Assembly: GCF_037975245.1 (NCBI RefSeq)
Contig: NC_092568.1
Location: 27,090,501 to 27,154,500, forward strand
From: Apostichopus japonicus
Taxonomy: Eukaryota > Echinodermata > Holothuroidea > Aspidochirotida > Stichopodidae
Direction: 5' to 3'
Length of the DNA: 64,000 nt
A model generated the notes under the pieces. The model was not told the origin of the DNA and did not search any database. It worked only from the letters and a program-made list of their open reading frames with translations. A program made the translations under genes and the position numbers. This document shows, one piece after another, positions 25,073 through 36,670 of this stretch (position 1 is its first letter; each line of letters opens with the position of its first letter).

Positions 25073-25205
25073 CTGACAGCTGCTCCAGTGGCTGATAGCT
25101 GCTCCAGTGGCTGACAGCTGCTCTAGTGGCTTAGAGCTGCTCCAAGGGCTGACAGCTGCTCCAGTGGCTGACAGCTGCTCCAGGGGCTGACAGCTGCTCC
25201 AGTGG
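25073..25205. repeat. Tandem repeat, 19-bp unit, seven copies
   Basis: CTGACAGCTGCTCCAGTGG is repeated seven times with a few substitutions (CTGATAG, CTTAGAG, CCAAGGG variants). Every unit contains CAGCTG or a near match, which is an E-box palindrome. The array is intronic and not coding in a plausible frame. Confidence 0.92.
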
Positions 25206-28200
25206 ACTCAGCATGAGTTACACATGTATGCAACAGCTAGAGCAACCACTGCTTTATATTGCAGAATAGAAAATCTACAAGATTTCACAGCTTAGTATTG
25301 TACAGTTCTGCTTAGACTGTTGAATGCAGATTACATACATGACTTAAATTGCATGTTGGGATGAACTGTGTGTCATTCTGACAAAGCCATCCATGGTTAC
25401 ATAACAATTTCACATGTCATGGTCCTTTGAACTCATTTTCTCAACCTACAATTTAAACCTAAATTAGTAAGAGATCCACAATAGATCATTACAACCACTT
25501 GATTAATCAATATTTAGAAACTTATTAACATTGTGTATATTCTTTGTGTATATATTGAAAGATTGCTTTGTTTAATAGGCAGACTACACTACAAACAAAA
25601 TAAATTTTACATTCATACTCTAGGCTTACAATATAAAATATATACTTGACTAGTTGCATACCTTCTTCTTAAATATAATGATTCAGTAAAAAATGTTACC
25701 AGGCAAATTTGGCTTTGCTAAGTTTCCAATCTTCACAACACATCTGTATAAGGTTTAAAATATCCTCAAGGTCTCGGCTCCTCTGAATGTGAAACTCTTC
25801 TGGCACAGTAATTACAAGTTCTATGTACATTAAGTGTTGAGATAGCATTATAATACATATATGTGCGATAAACTGTACAACATTCTTGTGCAAGTGTGTG
25901 CATGAAAGACCACAATGTAAATATTTTGTATTTATAATTTTGGTTCAGATACTTGAAATCGGTTGAGTGCAGCAAGGTACAATATGGTTTGAAGACCATA
26001 TTAAATTTTACTGAGATTATTCTAATCTGCTCCATGTGTGTACTTAAATACTGTGCCATAGTGCTGTATGCAGTTAGTGCCATATTGAGCAATAATTCAG
26101 CCACAGATACACACAAATTATACAGTACAGTTCTGTATGTACAGTACTGTACATACAGACTAAGACTATACACTGACTATACTATTGTCCACTGTAGTCA
26201 TGAGCTTCAAATATTCAGAAAATTGTCAGATTTCTCACAGACTTTTTCAATGAAGTTAATTGTGATCATTTGTAACTATTTCACTGTAATAGTTTTAAGT
26301 ACTGCATTCACGACCTACTTTACAATCAAAGCTGTTTACAGTATTCCAAGCTGAGCAAAGCCAAGTTGTTGACTCATCTAATCAGGTACAGTATGTACAG
26401 TACAGTACAGTGGAGTACCAATGATATGTGATGTGCGTGGTGAGCTTGGATTTCATGTTATTTCTAAACATCACATAAAGACCCAGGGCTCATCACATAA
26501 AGACCCAGGGATAAATCTTTAAGACAATAGTTCAGACTGTTTTTTGCATTTATCATAGATAACAAGAAAATATACAAAATGAAAAAAACATAACAGCTGG
26601 TACTGTATGTGCCTACTCACCATGCAATACAAAGACAAACATTAAGAGAATTTCAAATTTGAAATCATCCCGACCCGACATAATTTTAAACAGTATGACT
26701 GTGGTTGTGATTTCACACGCAGATACGGCAAACTCTGTGTGCTGCTTGACTTATTTACTAATATAAGCCTTAAAAAGGCCCCCAAAGCATCATTTGCTTG
26801 TTATTGCAAACTCCTTAGACTGATTAAAACTTGTTTTGTTTTGATCCATTCATTCTTGCTTTACAATTAAGTTGGTTTATTCATAGATCATGGAGTAAAT
26901 CACTTGACGTATTCGTAAGGTGAGTGAGCCTCTCAATCATATGATGAATATTCATAGGCTTTTAGCACTGATGATTCTCTTCATTGTGTTCATTATAATC
27001 TGTCTCACATCTTTATTAGTGTGATTAACATTCATGTTGGTAAATGTAATGGTTGAGACAACTTTTTCCTTCTGTCCCCCCCCCCCAAACAGGACCCAGA
27101 AAAAGGGGCCTTCCCAATAATTTGGGCAGTGCAGAGTTTTATTGACTTCCCAGTGGTCTTGAGTTCTGTAACGTCGGTACTAACGTTATGTACAAGTACT
27201 GTACTGTTTCTTTTCAAACATCCAGAACTTCTCAACACTACATACATCCATTCAAATTTAAAACTTAACCCTTCATAAGTATTATAACTTAACCATTTTT
27301 TGGAGGACATTAGTTAGTAGTCAGCACCAGCCTCACATTGTCTTGTTTAATTTATTAGTCATGTGACACACAGTTTAAATCATGTGGCAAAACTTTGTAC
27401 AGACCTATACCTTTAACTATTATAATTCTCTTCTCTCATACTCAGCTCTCATACTAAGAATGGTACTTAGAACGTACTGTATACATTATTGCAAGCGTAA
27501 CACATGTGTACAGTATATGACAATCCAATGTACAGTACTGTGATTTATTCTGTCAGAATAAAAGCAGTTTCACGCAGTCTTGTCTTTACAGTAATGCTAC
27601 ACACTGCATAGCTCTATCATTGAAAACAACATTTTATTTCTGCTGTGAGGTATATATAACGATCTGGAACAGTTGATTTTCATTAGATACCTAAGACAAA
27701 GAACCAGAATTAATGCTCTTAGTACTACATATGAGAAAATTCTAATAAGAGACAACTAGTTTGACTGTGTGCCAAGAGAAATACACTTTTCACTTGCACA
27801 ACTACACTAGACAAACTTACCTGTCTCCAAAAGGTATGGTATATTTTTTTTCTTCATTCAAAGCATATGTAATGCAGACAGTAAGTTTAAACATTCATAC
27901 ACAATTTCCAAACAAAGGTAAAAGAACACTTTCAGTATACATATTCAAGCCACATGAGGATCCAGGGTGTAAAAACAGAGGGGGGGGGGGGGGTTGTGGC
28001 CCTACGATCATTGAAGGTGACTCCCTTGGGGGAGTCTGGGGGTCAATTAAACAAAAAAGTAAAATTAAGACATGAATGGGTACATTCTGGTTATGAAGTA
28101 GGTCTTTAATGAGGTCTTCAGGAGAGGTTTTGCTGATAACTACTTTTACTTTTATTTTTTGTATGGTCAACAGAAGAAAGGGCCAGGCGAGGGGGGGGGG

Positions 28201-28624
28201 GGAGGGGGAGGTGGAAGCGGCAGATCAGCATCTGCAAGATATTCACAGTGCTCAGTGATTTCTTCTTACTCCCATTTCTTGTAAGCTCTACTTAGTACCT
28301 GACAGGTTTAATCATGAATGTTGCTTTTGACATTTTTCATTCGACAATGAAACTTGACAGCTGGTGCTATAAAAGTCACATTTAAATGTGAGCTGAAACT
28401 GTGAGCTAATTTCTCTAAAATTTCAGGATTTAATGGGTACAGCGTTATATTAAATGTCATTGTTGTAATCTGTAAAGGATTCAATGGGTACAGTGTAATA
28501 TTAACTGTCATTGTTGTAATTTGTAAAGCTACGGTAGGACATCGGGTTTGATTTCATGTCAATATGTTCCCATACACCTGGATAAACTGTACATATAGCT
28601 ACATTATGAACATCAGTACTGAAT
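25206..28624. other. Intronic DNA, low-complexity tracts only
   Basis: No gene is seen. The stretch contains a 20-bp direct duplication (CACATAAAGACCCAGGG) at 26470-26512, dense TACAGTAC words near 26120-26160 and 26390-26415, and G/C homopolymers at about 27077-27087, 27980-27993 and 28190-28202. Confidence 0.5.
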
Positions 28625-28880
28625 ATTGTATGTATTGTATGTATGTATTTTAGATCCTCCTGCAAGCAGGAACTCGCAAAGAAGCTATCATTGGCTTATC
28701 AAAGCCGCAAGATGACCGAGGGCAGTCTCTTAGATTCATATTCAACGTCCATCATTATGTAATTGTCAATATTATCAACAACTCTGTAACTGGGCGACAT
28801 ACATAGATCTAGGAGTGTCTCGAACTTGGGATCTTATGATTGGAAGGCACCGGTGTTAACCACTGAGCTAACACTCCTTG
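28625..28880 (-). mobile_element. tRNA-derived SINE
   Basis: On the minus strand the element begins near 28880 with a tRNA-like head. TTAGCTCAGTGGTTAACACC gives an A box (complement of about 28860-28870), and AAGTTCGAGACACTCC a B box (complement of 28817-28825), separated by about 35 bases, as in pol III promoters. The body runs to a GCGAGTTCCTGCTTGCAGG hairpin-forming tail and AGATCTAAAATACATAC, ending in ATAC repeats. The same tail occurs alone at 38612-38680. SINEs of this design are copied by a partner LINE that recognises the tail. The head is too decayed, and lacks an acceptor stem, to be a working tRNA. Confidence 0.8.
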
Positions 28881-31800
28881 GACTGATACTGTACAACAAT
28901 ACTTCCATTGTGCTGCATAGCATTTAAGCATTCCACGGTTTCATAAATTTGGGACATCCTGGAATGGTGAATCAATTTAATTATACCTGGCATGCGTCCA
29001 AAAACCAGGAGCAGAGATATTGCAGAAGAGAAGGGGGGATGAATTAATACTGTAAACTGTTGCTCTCATTTTCCGTGTACAGTACTGTAGATATACCAAA
29101 TGGCAGTAGTACATGCATAAGTCTGTATCTATGTTTTTTATTCATTTATCTACAGTACGTCATGTTACATTTCAATCATGTTTTGTATTTCTTTGAATAT
29201 ATTTAAGTCTAATTTTATACTCCACAATTGGATGCATCCATAATGTGATTGTACCATAGGTATTGATGTTTATAATCTTCACATCCCCTTTTAGACAATC
29301 TAGTAACCCTATCCAATCCAAGGTCAAATCAATAGACTTAAAAATAAAGAAAAAACAAAACATTATTTGTCAATGTGCAACTATGACGTCACACCTGTTT
29401 GCATCAAGTTCACTTTTGTAGAATATCAGGTAACTTCAACTGTCAATATATATCTCAAAACAGTACATAGGAATTGAATGCAAAGTTCACCACAATGCTT
29501 AGATTATGTTCCTTTTTAACATATCAAAAAGAAATTTTGACCTGGACTTTTCGTTTAATATCTTATCAGCTTTAGTTTGGAAAACTCAACATGAACAGGT
29601 ATATGCACTCTTTTCTGGATATGTAGCTTCTTTCTGGCTGGCTGTCAGAATCGGTAGCATAGTGTTTGTCAGTTCATAGCTAAAACTGCACAACTTGCAC
29701 AAATGTTATTAACCAATCACATGAAATACGTTTGCACACACGTGAATTAAACAAGTACTGGTCGTTAACAGAACACAGCCATTCAGAGACCATACAGTAC
29801 ACACTCATCGGTACAGTAGTTCTTTGTGCCAGAGTCAGTTGACAAGTTATCAAAATTAGGGACCAACAATTATTGGGTTATTTTGTCTTTTTTCAGTTTT
29901 CTTCTGCTGGGCAATGTGCAGTCAGCTTATTAAAACTTGATCAATATTAACTGGTAAAGTCAAAAAATAATTTAAAAAAACATGTTTCTCTCGCATCCTC
30001 ACAATTCCATATATCACGGTTCACTGTTTTTTTCCCCCTTTCTTTTCCTTTCTAAACACACACTTCCTAATAGAATGCAGTTAATGTTGTTTGTTTTGGC
30101 CATACCATGAAGAACTGTGTATATAATAAGTCATGCTGTCCTACACTTCCATCCATGGAAAACATTCTATAAGCATTGCGCTTCTTTTTTCTCCTTTTCC
30201 ATGTATTTGTATAGCTTAAATAATTAAATTATCGTGATAAATTTATTTTTCTTTTTTTTTCTTTCTTCATAGGTATGTCTCTCTAGATTGTATTGTATAT
30301 CAAAATATTTGTTTATACTTTGTTAAACATTCATGTACTGTACAAAATTGCTGGAAATAAATTGTTGTCATTATCATTTGTCAATTTCTTTGTGATCGTC
30401 ACTACTCTGTAAAATGTGATGGATTAATAGTTGAACTAAGCTGTCAACTACCAGAATTTCTTGTTTACAAATCATATAAGCTTCATTAACTGTCATATCT
30501 CATCACATGACAGACAATGTCTTTGATACCAAGTGAAGTTGGTGAACAGCAAATATTTGGTTGTTTTGAAGAAGATAAAAATAAAATCTGGTTATTTTGA
30601 ATGAAACTTAGCCTTGAGGTACAGAATTAGTTAATCACTGTCAATGTTTCCTTGCCATTCATTGCCATGTTACTCTTCCTTTGAACCTTCGTAACTTAAT
30701 AATTGGAAAATTACAACTTCATACACAAAAGCAGGTTATTGAGTTTTTTTCTTTTCCCATTGTTAATACAGTAACTTTTTGCAAAACATATGGTAATTTT
30801 GTTTAAATACACTGGGTTAAAAATCTGACATGTTATCCCCAGCTTACAGAAATTGACATTTGACAATTTAATGAAAATAAAAATGCATTCAGCATCGCTG
30901 CACAGTACTGTACAATGGCCAGTGTTTTTTTTTTTGTGTGTGCTCTTGATGGAATAAAAAGAAAAGTTGCTTTGTTTTCAGTGAATTGTTTTTTTTTTCA
31001 AATGCTTAATGACATGTAACAGGCTTTTCTGTCTGATAAAAAAAAATCTTATGGAAGAAAGGATGTTGAGATAGAAACATGAATGAACAATAAAATGTCT
31101 TCAAAAAAAGCTACTCCACATAACTCTGTAAATAACATGTTTTTGCAATACTATTTTCCACCCATCATGCCCACTTCAAGGTACATAAAAAAGAAACAAT
31201 TTCATTGAACTATATATCATAATAAATGATTCAAGAAAATTGTATCAAATATTGTATATTGTGTGAACATCAAAGATATGAACTTAATACTTCAACAGCA
31301 GAGTTCTTTCAAACTGCATACACAGAAAAGAAATCCATTTTCCCCTGGGAAATTTACCACAGGTTTAAATTTACCCTTTCAGTGGACCTTGTACACAGCG
31401 ACTGTAATTACTGCAGCAATGCCCATTCAGTGTGTCTTGTGTCATGTTCACAGTTACCATTCAGGTATCTGCTCTATGAAAGAGTGTTGCCAGCACACGC
31501 AATATCTGTCCATTTTGGGTACTGAATCATACAACAGCAATAACAGGAAGGATTTATAGGCTTTGTGTTGTACCAAAACTAAATGTAAGTACACAGAATT
31601 TTGATGCATATCAACTTGGTATGGAATAAAAAGCGGTTGGCACTAGTGTTACAGAATACGTACATGTATATTTTTTCCTTCTAATTTACTAACAAGATTC
31701 CACAAATGAGAGTTAAAAAGTGGTTACTGTTTGTGCAATCGATAATAACTTACGACAGCCATATCATTTTCATACTCTATGTATGACTGCATGACTTATA

Positions 31801-32905
31801 CTGTAGTGCGATTTGACCTTCATCATGGCTGTTTCAAGATCGGTATCAAGCGATATAGTATAGGGGTTGGAATATTGGCTATCAGCTTAAACGGATATCA
31901 GCACAACACTTGATCCCTAAGTAATGCATTTTCATGAAGTGTAAGTCCCTTGCAATATTCGCACAATGAATAAGATCAGTTATAGCAGTGCTCTGTTAAA
32001 GCCCCTTTAGGGGAGGTTCAACCAATTATTTAACAACCAGCAGTACTGTTTTGACACCACAAATATGCAAGGTATGTAAGGTGACCAGACTTCCCCAATT
32101 TCTGAAACAGTCCAGGATTTCATGTACCATCCCTAGATTAAAAATGTCCACAGAAATGTACCTGCATTTTACGTGCTGTCCTGGGGATATCCCCTAATTT
32201 ATAAAACGTCCCTGAATAATTAAAATATTACTTGTTTGCCTCCGGTTGGTAAATAGACAGTGAGATCCTAGGCTGCAGTGATTGTACAACTACAAATGTA
32301 ATGTTCATTTGTTGCTCATATGAAGATCATGGTGCAGATAAAGACAACCCAGTTCATTTTTGAATGTAGTTGTTTAATAAAGTAAGATCATACATTTGTA
32401 CTCAGTAATGAATAATATAAACCTTCCAGTAAGCTTCATGTTTTTTTTGTACATTTTTTATCTCAGAAAAAATGAGGTGTCCCAAACATAGGCATTTAGC
32501 CAACATCCTTGAAACGATCACTCGGCACAAACACTGAAAGACCCCTAAAAGTGCCATCCCTCTCTTTAAAATGACAATAACTGTGGTACAAACCTTTGAT
32601 ATCAACATAAATGGAAAGTGAGGGGGAGGGGCCAGGGTCAACATCAATATCATGTCCCTGGATTTCCTGAAAAAATATGGTCATCTTAACTCACAGAGAC
32701 ATTTTACACTCTTGACTTGCTTAATAGCAGACCTATGCTTACTATTGAAAACATTTGACAACTTCACCATGTTAAAATGTGGGGTTAAATATCAGGCATA
32801 TGCCTAACTGATGATTTCTGAAAGCACAGTAGGCCTAGGCCTATTCATCATGTGGAGCAGTTGAGCGAAAATGAAAACGACAGATCATAATGAAGAAGCA
32901 CATAC
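28881..32905. other. Intronic DNA, no gene seen
   Basis: This is the 5' part of the long first coding intron of the PPP1R37-like gene. It is AT-rich with many T homopolymers. Two overlapping open frames at 31226-31559 use different phases of the same DNA and show no domain, so I treat them as chance. Confidence 0.5.
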
Positions 32906-33176
32906 TATTTTTCCATGGATTTGGTGGTGGTATCCTCTCACTAATAATTTTGCCATCCTCTGGAAAGCGTACTCTTCTACGACCTTTCCTTTTAACTTTC
33001 ACAATATGTGGGCTTGATCGTGGATCCTCAGTGTTACTGTTAATGACGTTAGTGCTGTCTTGTTTGACAGGGTTAGGCTGGTGTTCAATTGCGTCTTCTT
33101 CTTCTTCGGCCTTGCGGTTCTCACTAGTAATCACGGATTTACATTCCACATTTGGGTCATGCTGGGGGTCGTCCAT
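32906..33176 (-). CDS. PPP1R37: PPP1R37-like gene, first coding exon with PP1-docking motif
   Basis: Codes for 90 residues plus one base from the first in-frame ATG (33176), ending at a GTATGT donor. The N-terminal part is acidic and disordered-looking (AEEEEDAIEHQ). KRKGRRRVRFPEDGKIISER then carries an RVxF-type PP1-binding motif, RVRF at residues 68-71, and PPPNPWKN follows. PPP1R37 (LRRC68) of vertebrates has the same layout: a basic segment, RVxF-like SF-P, a short spacer, then (D/N)PWK. The family inhibits protein phosphatase 1. The split codon (A + TT) joins in phase to the exon at 20850-20947. The gene runs leftward and is incomplete in this window: about 138 residues are visible and the leucine-rich repeats are not. 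A GTAAGT donor at 33278-33283 suggests an untranslated exon just upstream. Confidence 0.78.
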
Positions 33177-33277
33177 GTTGAATACTTTGATAGAAAATTT
33201 CAAAAAATAGGCTTAATTATCTCTTACTAGTAAATCCAAACAAGAAAGTACTGTTATGAAGAAAGAGTTGACATTTT

Positions 33278-33284
33278 ACTTACC
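33278..33284 (-). other. Possible donor of a 5' untranslated exon
   Basis: On the minus strand CTGCAGTG is followed by GTAAGT. It lies about 100 bp upstream of the PPP1R37-like start codon. An exon ending here could splice to an acceptor near 33190-33200, with an unusually short intron, or directly to another exon. This is a weak inference from one strong donor consensus. Confidence 0.3.
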
Positions 33285-33820
33285 ACTGCAGTACAGGGAC
33301 AATTCTTCACCTGACTTAGCAGTTGCGTTGAAATCATCAATGTATGGATGCCTTTATCATACAGTACAGAGTGCTGGTTAAGTTTGCATTTATCTTATTC
33401 TACACAGGGAAGACTCTAGATCATAGATGGCATGTTATTTGTTTGGTTGTGTCAACGTTTTAGTGTTAGTCTCAAGCTGTTGACCAAATACTTATGCATC
33501 CATATTAAATTTAATAAACATTGTTAAAATAGAAGCAAACACATGACATCACTGTTAAAATTAAAGAGGTTCTACAACATGGTACACTTAGTGAAAGTTA
33601 TGATTAACCGGTTCAATTGCAACTCAAAAGTCGCACTTGAAATAGGAAACTGCTTGCTAAGAGGTTGTTCTTTTGACTATTTTTCCAAGATTCTTCATAA
33701 GATCACTATATATAATTGGATATGGAAGCTAATCGTCGCAAACTCATAAAAATCGCGATAATCTGACATGTACTTTGAAATCTTCTGTAGTTTATTTGTA
33801 GTGGCGCCCTTTCAAAATGA

Positions 33821-34120
33821 ATGAAGAAAAGTTTTATATTATTGAAAACGCCTCCCGAAATACAAGCTCTATGTAACTGCATCGTTTTTGGTTTCGATGA
33901 TGTTGGCAATTGGAAATTAGCTTATGGGTATCCTAAGAACCAAAGAACATCTCACGAACAAATTCCGTATTTAGTGGTTAGGCTTCAGCGTTTCTGGAAC
34001 ATAGATGCTCTTTCAACCTTAAATTTTCAGTGCGTGAAAGAACGCTTACATTTAGGCACTGTTATAGAGAATAGCGACATTTTCGCACACCAATATGCAG
34101 CTAAAATACAAGATAAATAG
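33821..34120 (+). CDS. Hypothetical 99-residue ORF, unrecognised
   Basis: An ATG-started frame reads MKKSFILLKTPPEIQALCNC and later FGFDDVGNWKLAYGYPKNQR, ending with AHQYAAKIQDK. Composition is balanced and globular-looking (aromatics, Asp/Asn-Gly turns) rather than low-complexity, which is unusual among chance ORFs here. No family is recognised. It lies about 650 bp upstream of the PPP1R37-like start, on the opposite strand, so it could be a divergent small gene, an exon of a longer gene, or a decayed transposon piece. No splice sites decide between these. Confidence 0.3.
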   Translation: MKKSFILLKTPPEIQALCNCIVFGFDDVGNWKLAYGYPKNQRTSHEQIPYLVVRLQRFWNIDALSTLNFQCVKERLHLGTVIENSDIFAHQYAAKIQDK

Positions 34121-34439
34121 TTGGGGAAATGTACGAATCGCGCTAATCTAGTAGCGGTTCAAAGAAGCAGTGAGGGACTGTATAGGTCTAGGATGCGCGC
34201 ACACCTAATAGTTTAAATTCCATACTGAACAGAAACATAATTTTCCAATGTGCAATTACGTAGCACCATGTATCTGCCAGAGTGCCTAACCTTTGTTCAT
34301 AGAAAATATTGATGTTGTAGATCTGTACTATGTAGATTTGAACAGCAGTCATAGTGACGTGTGAGTTTTGCGTTTTGGCGAGTACATTTTAGTCACGGTC
34401 GCCAAATAGCAAGTTCTTTTAAAATGTTTCAGTATTGAG

Positions 34440-34784
34440 GCATGAAAACATTTGAAACATGATTTCTCATAGTAGAAATCAAGGATACTTTTCATAAATG
34501 GTATATGGAATTGCTATATTAAGTACAAGAATCCTGTTGCCTGTGAGGTTAAATCTAATTTGAGGTCACCAGTGGTTAAACTTAGAAAACCCTTTGACAT
34601 GATATCTAACGTTGGGAATCGTGGATACTTCTCACACTATGGTGTGTGGATGCATCGCATTGAGTACAAGACCCCTATTGTTTATGGTGGAGGTGTGTAT
34701 TGCCAGGTACAGTCGACTGACATGTGTTTACCATGCCATAGTGTAATTGTGCATCAAAATATTGTGACAGCTATTTCTGATTAA
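34440..34784 (+). repeat. Diverged 140-bp tandem duplication, one copy open
   Basis: Two units share the order GGATACTTYTCAYA, GAATTGCTATATTAAGTACA (first) or GCATCGCATTGAGTACAAGA (second), then CC(T/C)ATTG or CCTGTTG. The key word GGATACTT is at 34483 and 34623. In the second unit the frame is open from about 34520 to 34784 and reads FDMISNVGNRGYFSHYGVWM, then HRIEYKTPIVYGGGVYC. The first unit has stops in the matching place. It may be a relic of a repetitive coding sequence; I do not recognise the motif. Confidence 0.5.
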
Positions 34785-35539
34785 CTTCAAGCAGAAGTCT
34801 AGTGCAATCAAGTCATCGAAACCGCAATGCATTTTGCATTCTGGTTTTAAGTTACTTTCTTGTTAGTGTTGCAAATGATTATTTGAAGTGATACCCAAAG
34901 GATTATTTTACTGTAATCGTCTGATAGTGCATGAATATTGCTGTCGTCTGCGCATGCACTTGTCGTCACTTCAAGTAATAGGTCAAGTAAAGAACTTAAT
35001 GTCATAATTTTTAAAGTAACAGTAACAGTCTACGGTGTCGTTTAAATTATGTAAGGCATGTGAAAGTTCTTGCCAGTCCCTCCAGAACTCATTGCCACAA
35101 GATATTAAACATTATAGCACTGAAGTTTCATATTTGATATTTGAGAAATTACTGACTATTACCACAGTTCCTTACTCTTTTGCCTTTCTGTTGCTATTAT
35201 TTTTTTTGCTTTGTTTTGTTATGGTTTGTTTTTGTTCTTAGTTTATATATATATGAAAATCGGAACGTCCCCATATGAATACGTATGTGTATTGTATATC
35301 GTATCATCGGCGCGGCGGAATCGGTGGCATATGTCTCATTTTGCGTTCCATTGTGTCATTCTCTAAGTCCACGCAGTACACTTACACTCCAACATGCTTC
35401 TATGGCTAACTTCGTAATTAACGGTCGACTGTGTGTTTCAGTTCCAACTTGAATATCCGAGTCGGGTCGTTGGATTCTCAAAGAGCGTCACTCTATTATT
35501 TTCTTACTTTGTACTTTTATTTGTATAGTAGTGTTTTCA

Positions 35540-35840
35540 AGGTGACCCGGGGCGTAACCATACTTCGTGGAGTGGGGGGGGGGGGCTTTATCACCCTCGG
35601 AAAAATCAATGGGGGGAAGACCCAAATGAAAGAAATCACTAGTGTACAGTTTATAGATATATACGGTACAACCTAACCTAAAAATTCAAAACTCTTTCAA
35701 ATCTTGCACACTTTAGCACCGTTGTGCCACAAATTTCAAAAAGGGAAGGGGGTCACCCCTTCCTTACCTTCCCATGGACGACTTAGCATCTCATGCCCTC
35801 AGTACAAACTAGGTGGTTGCCCCCCTGACGGTGACTAAAT
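35540..35840. repeat. Degenerate G-rich repeat, possibly transposon-derived
   Basis: Begins with GGGGCGTAACCATACTTCG and a run of about 14 G, and ends near GGTTGCCCCCCTGACGG. GTCAGGGGGGC-type words also occur in the nested element near 59650. No clean inverted ends or target duplication were found. Confidence 0.35.
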
Positions 35841-36062
35841 ATTATTTTTATCCGCTGTCGTGATGGGCATATATAAAGGGTACTGTATAGGCAAACATTT
35901 ATTCTTGTGTGTGTGTTTGCGATTAAGATCATTATAAAGATTGTTAGGATCGCTTATTAACATTATTAATTTCTAGTAGAGTCAATTCGATTATTTCATC
36001 ATTGTAGATGCTACTATTAACTTTTCATTTCTATTCTTAAGTTTTTCTTTCTTTTTTCTTTT

Positions 36063-36160
36063 TGGGGAGTCTCCTACTTTGTTAAGCCTTACAGGCTTTA
36101 TAGGAGACTTCCCGTCACACTGTAAATTGTGATGAAACAAATAAATATACAAATATACAA
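36063..36160 (+). repeat. Retroelement-type 3' end with strong hairpin
   Basis: GAGTCTCCTAC pairs with TAGGAGACT, and inside it AAGCCT pairs with AGGCTT, giving a two-step stem at about 36067-36111. Downstream is GTCACACTGTAAATTGTGAT, itself partly palindromic, then AAATAAATAT. A stem-loop followed by a short A/T-rich tail is the usual look of a LINE or SINE 3' end. No coding part of such an element was found upstream. Confidence 0.45.
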
Positions 36161-36670
36161 ACAGAGAACTATTGGTTGCATTATATATCCTTGTGGATCG
36201 ATGAAATATCAGAACACATTTTCTGCTAATTTGAGTCATCGTGTAACAGTTATAAACAGAAATGGGACGTATAGTCTAATCACTAGTATTGATAGTTTGA
36301 TTGGAATATTTTTCAATAGGGTAGAGCCCAAGTCTTAAAAGTTCTTAACATTGACTCCACTCCTCTGAGTGCTGAAAACTAATGAACTTAGTTTTCGAAC
36401 TTTTTCCTGAATGTTTAGACCCTCAATCCAAATTGTTTCCTGAGACATCGACGAGTGTTAAATTGTTAACATAAAAAATGCCTCGATGAGGGAAACGAGC
36501 TTTGAGGATTGCCATTGAAAGAACGCTTCTCAAATTTGAGTGCGAGTGACCATTATTAGACTCACTAGCAGATTGGGGGACAATGCAGATGATGTTGTTT
36601 ACCATAGGCTGAGAATAAGTTTAACGAACATGCAGGACATCGGTGTTAGCAAGCGTATACCCGTAAGACG

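Noticed and set aside
28810-28880. Functional tRNA gene
   Set aside because: The A and B boxes are present but the cloverleaf does not close, and it continues into a SINE body and tail.
31226-31559. Two overlapping open frames near 31.3 kb
   Set aside because: They use different phases of the same DNA inside an intron, with no domain, splice or codon support.
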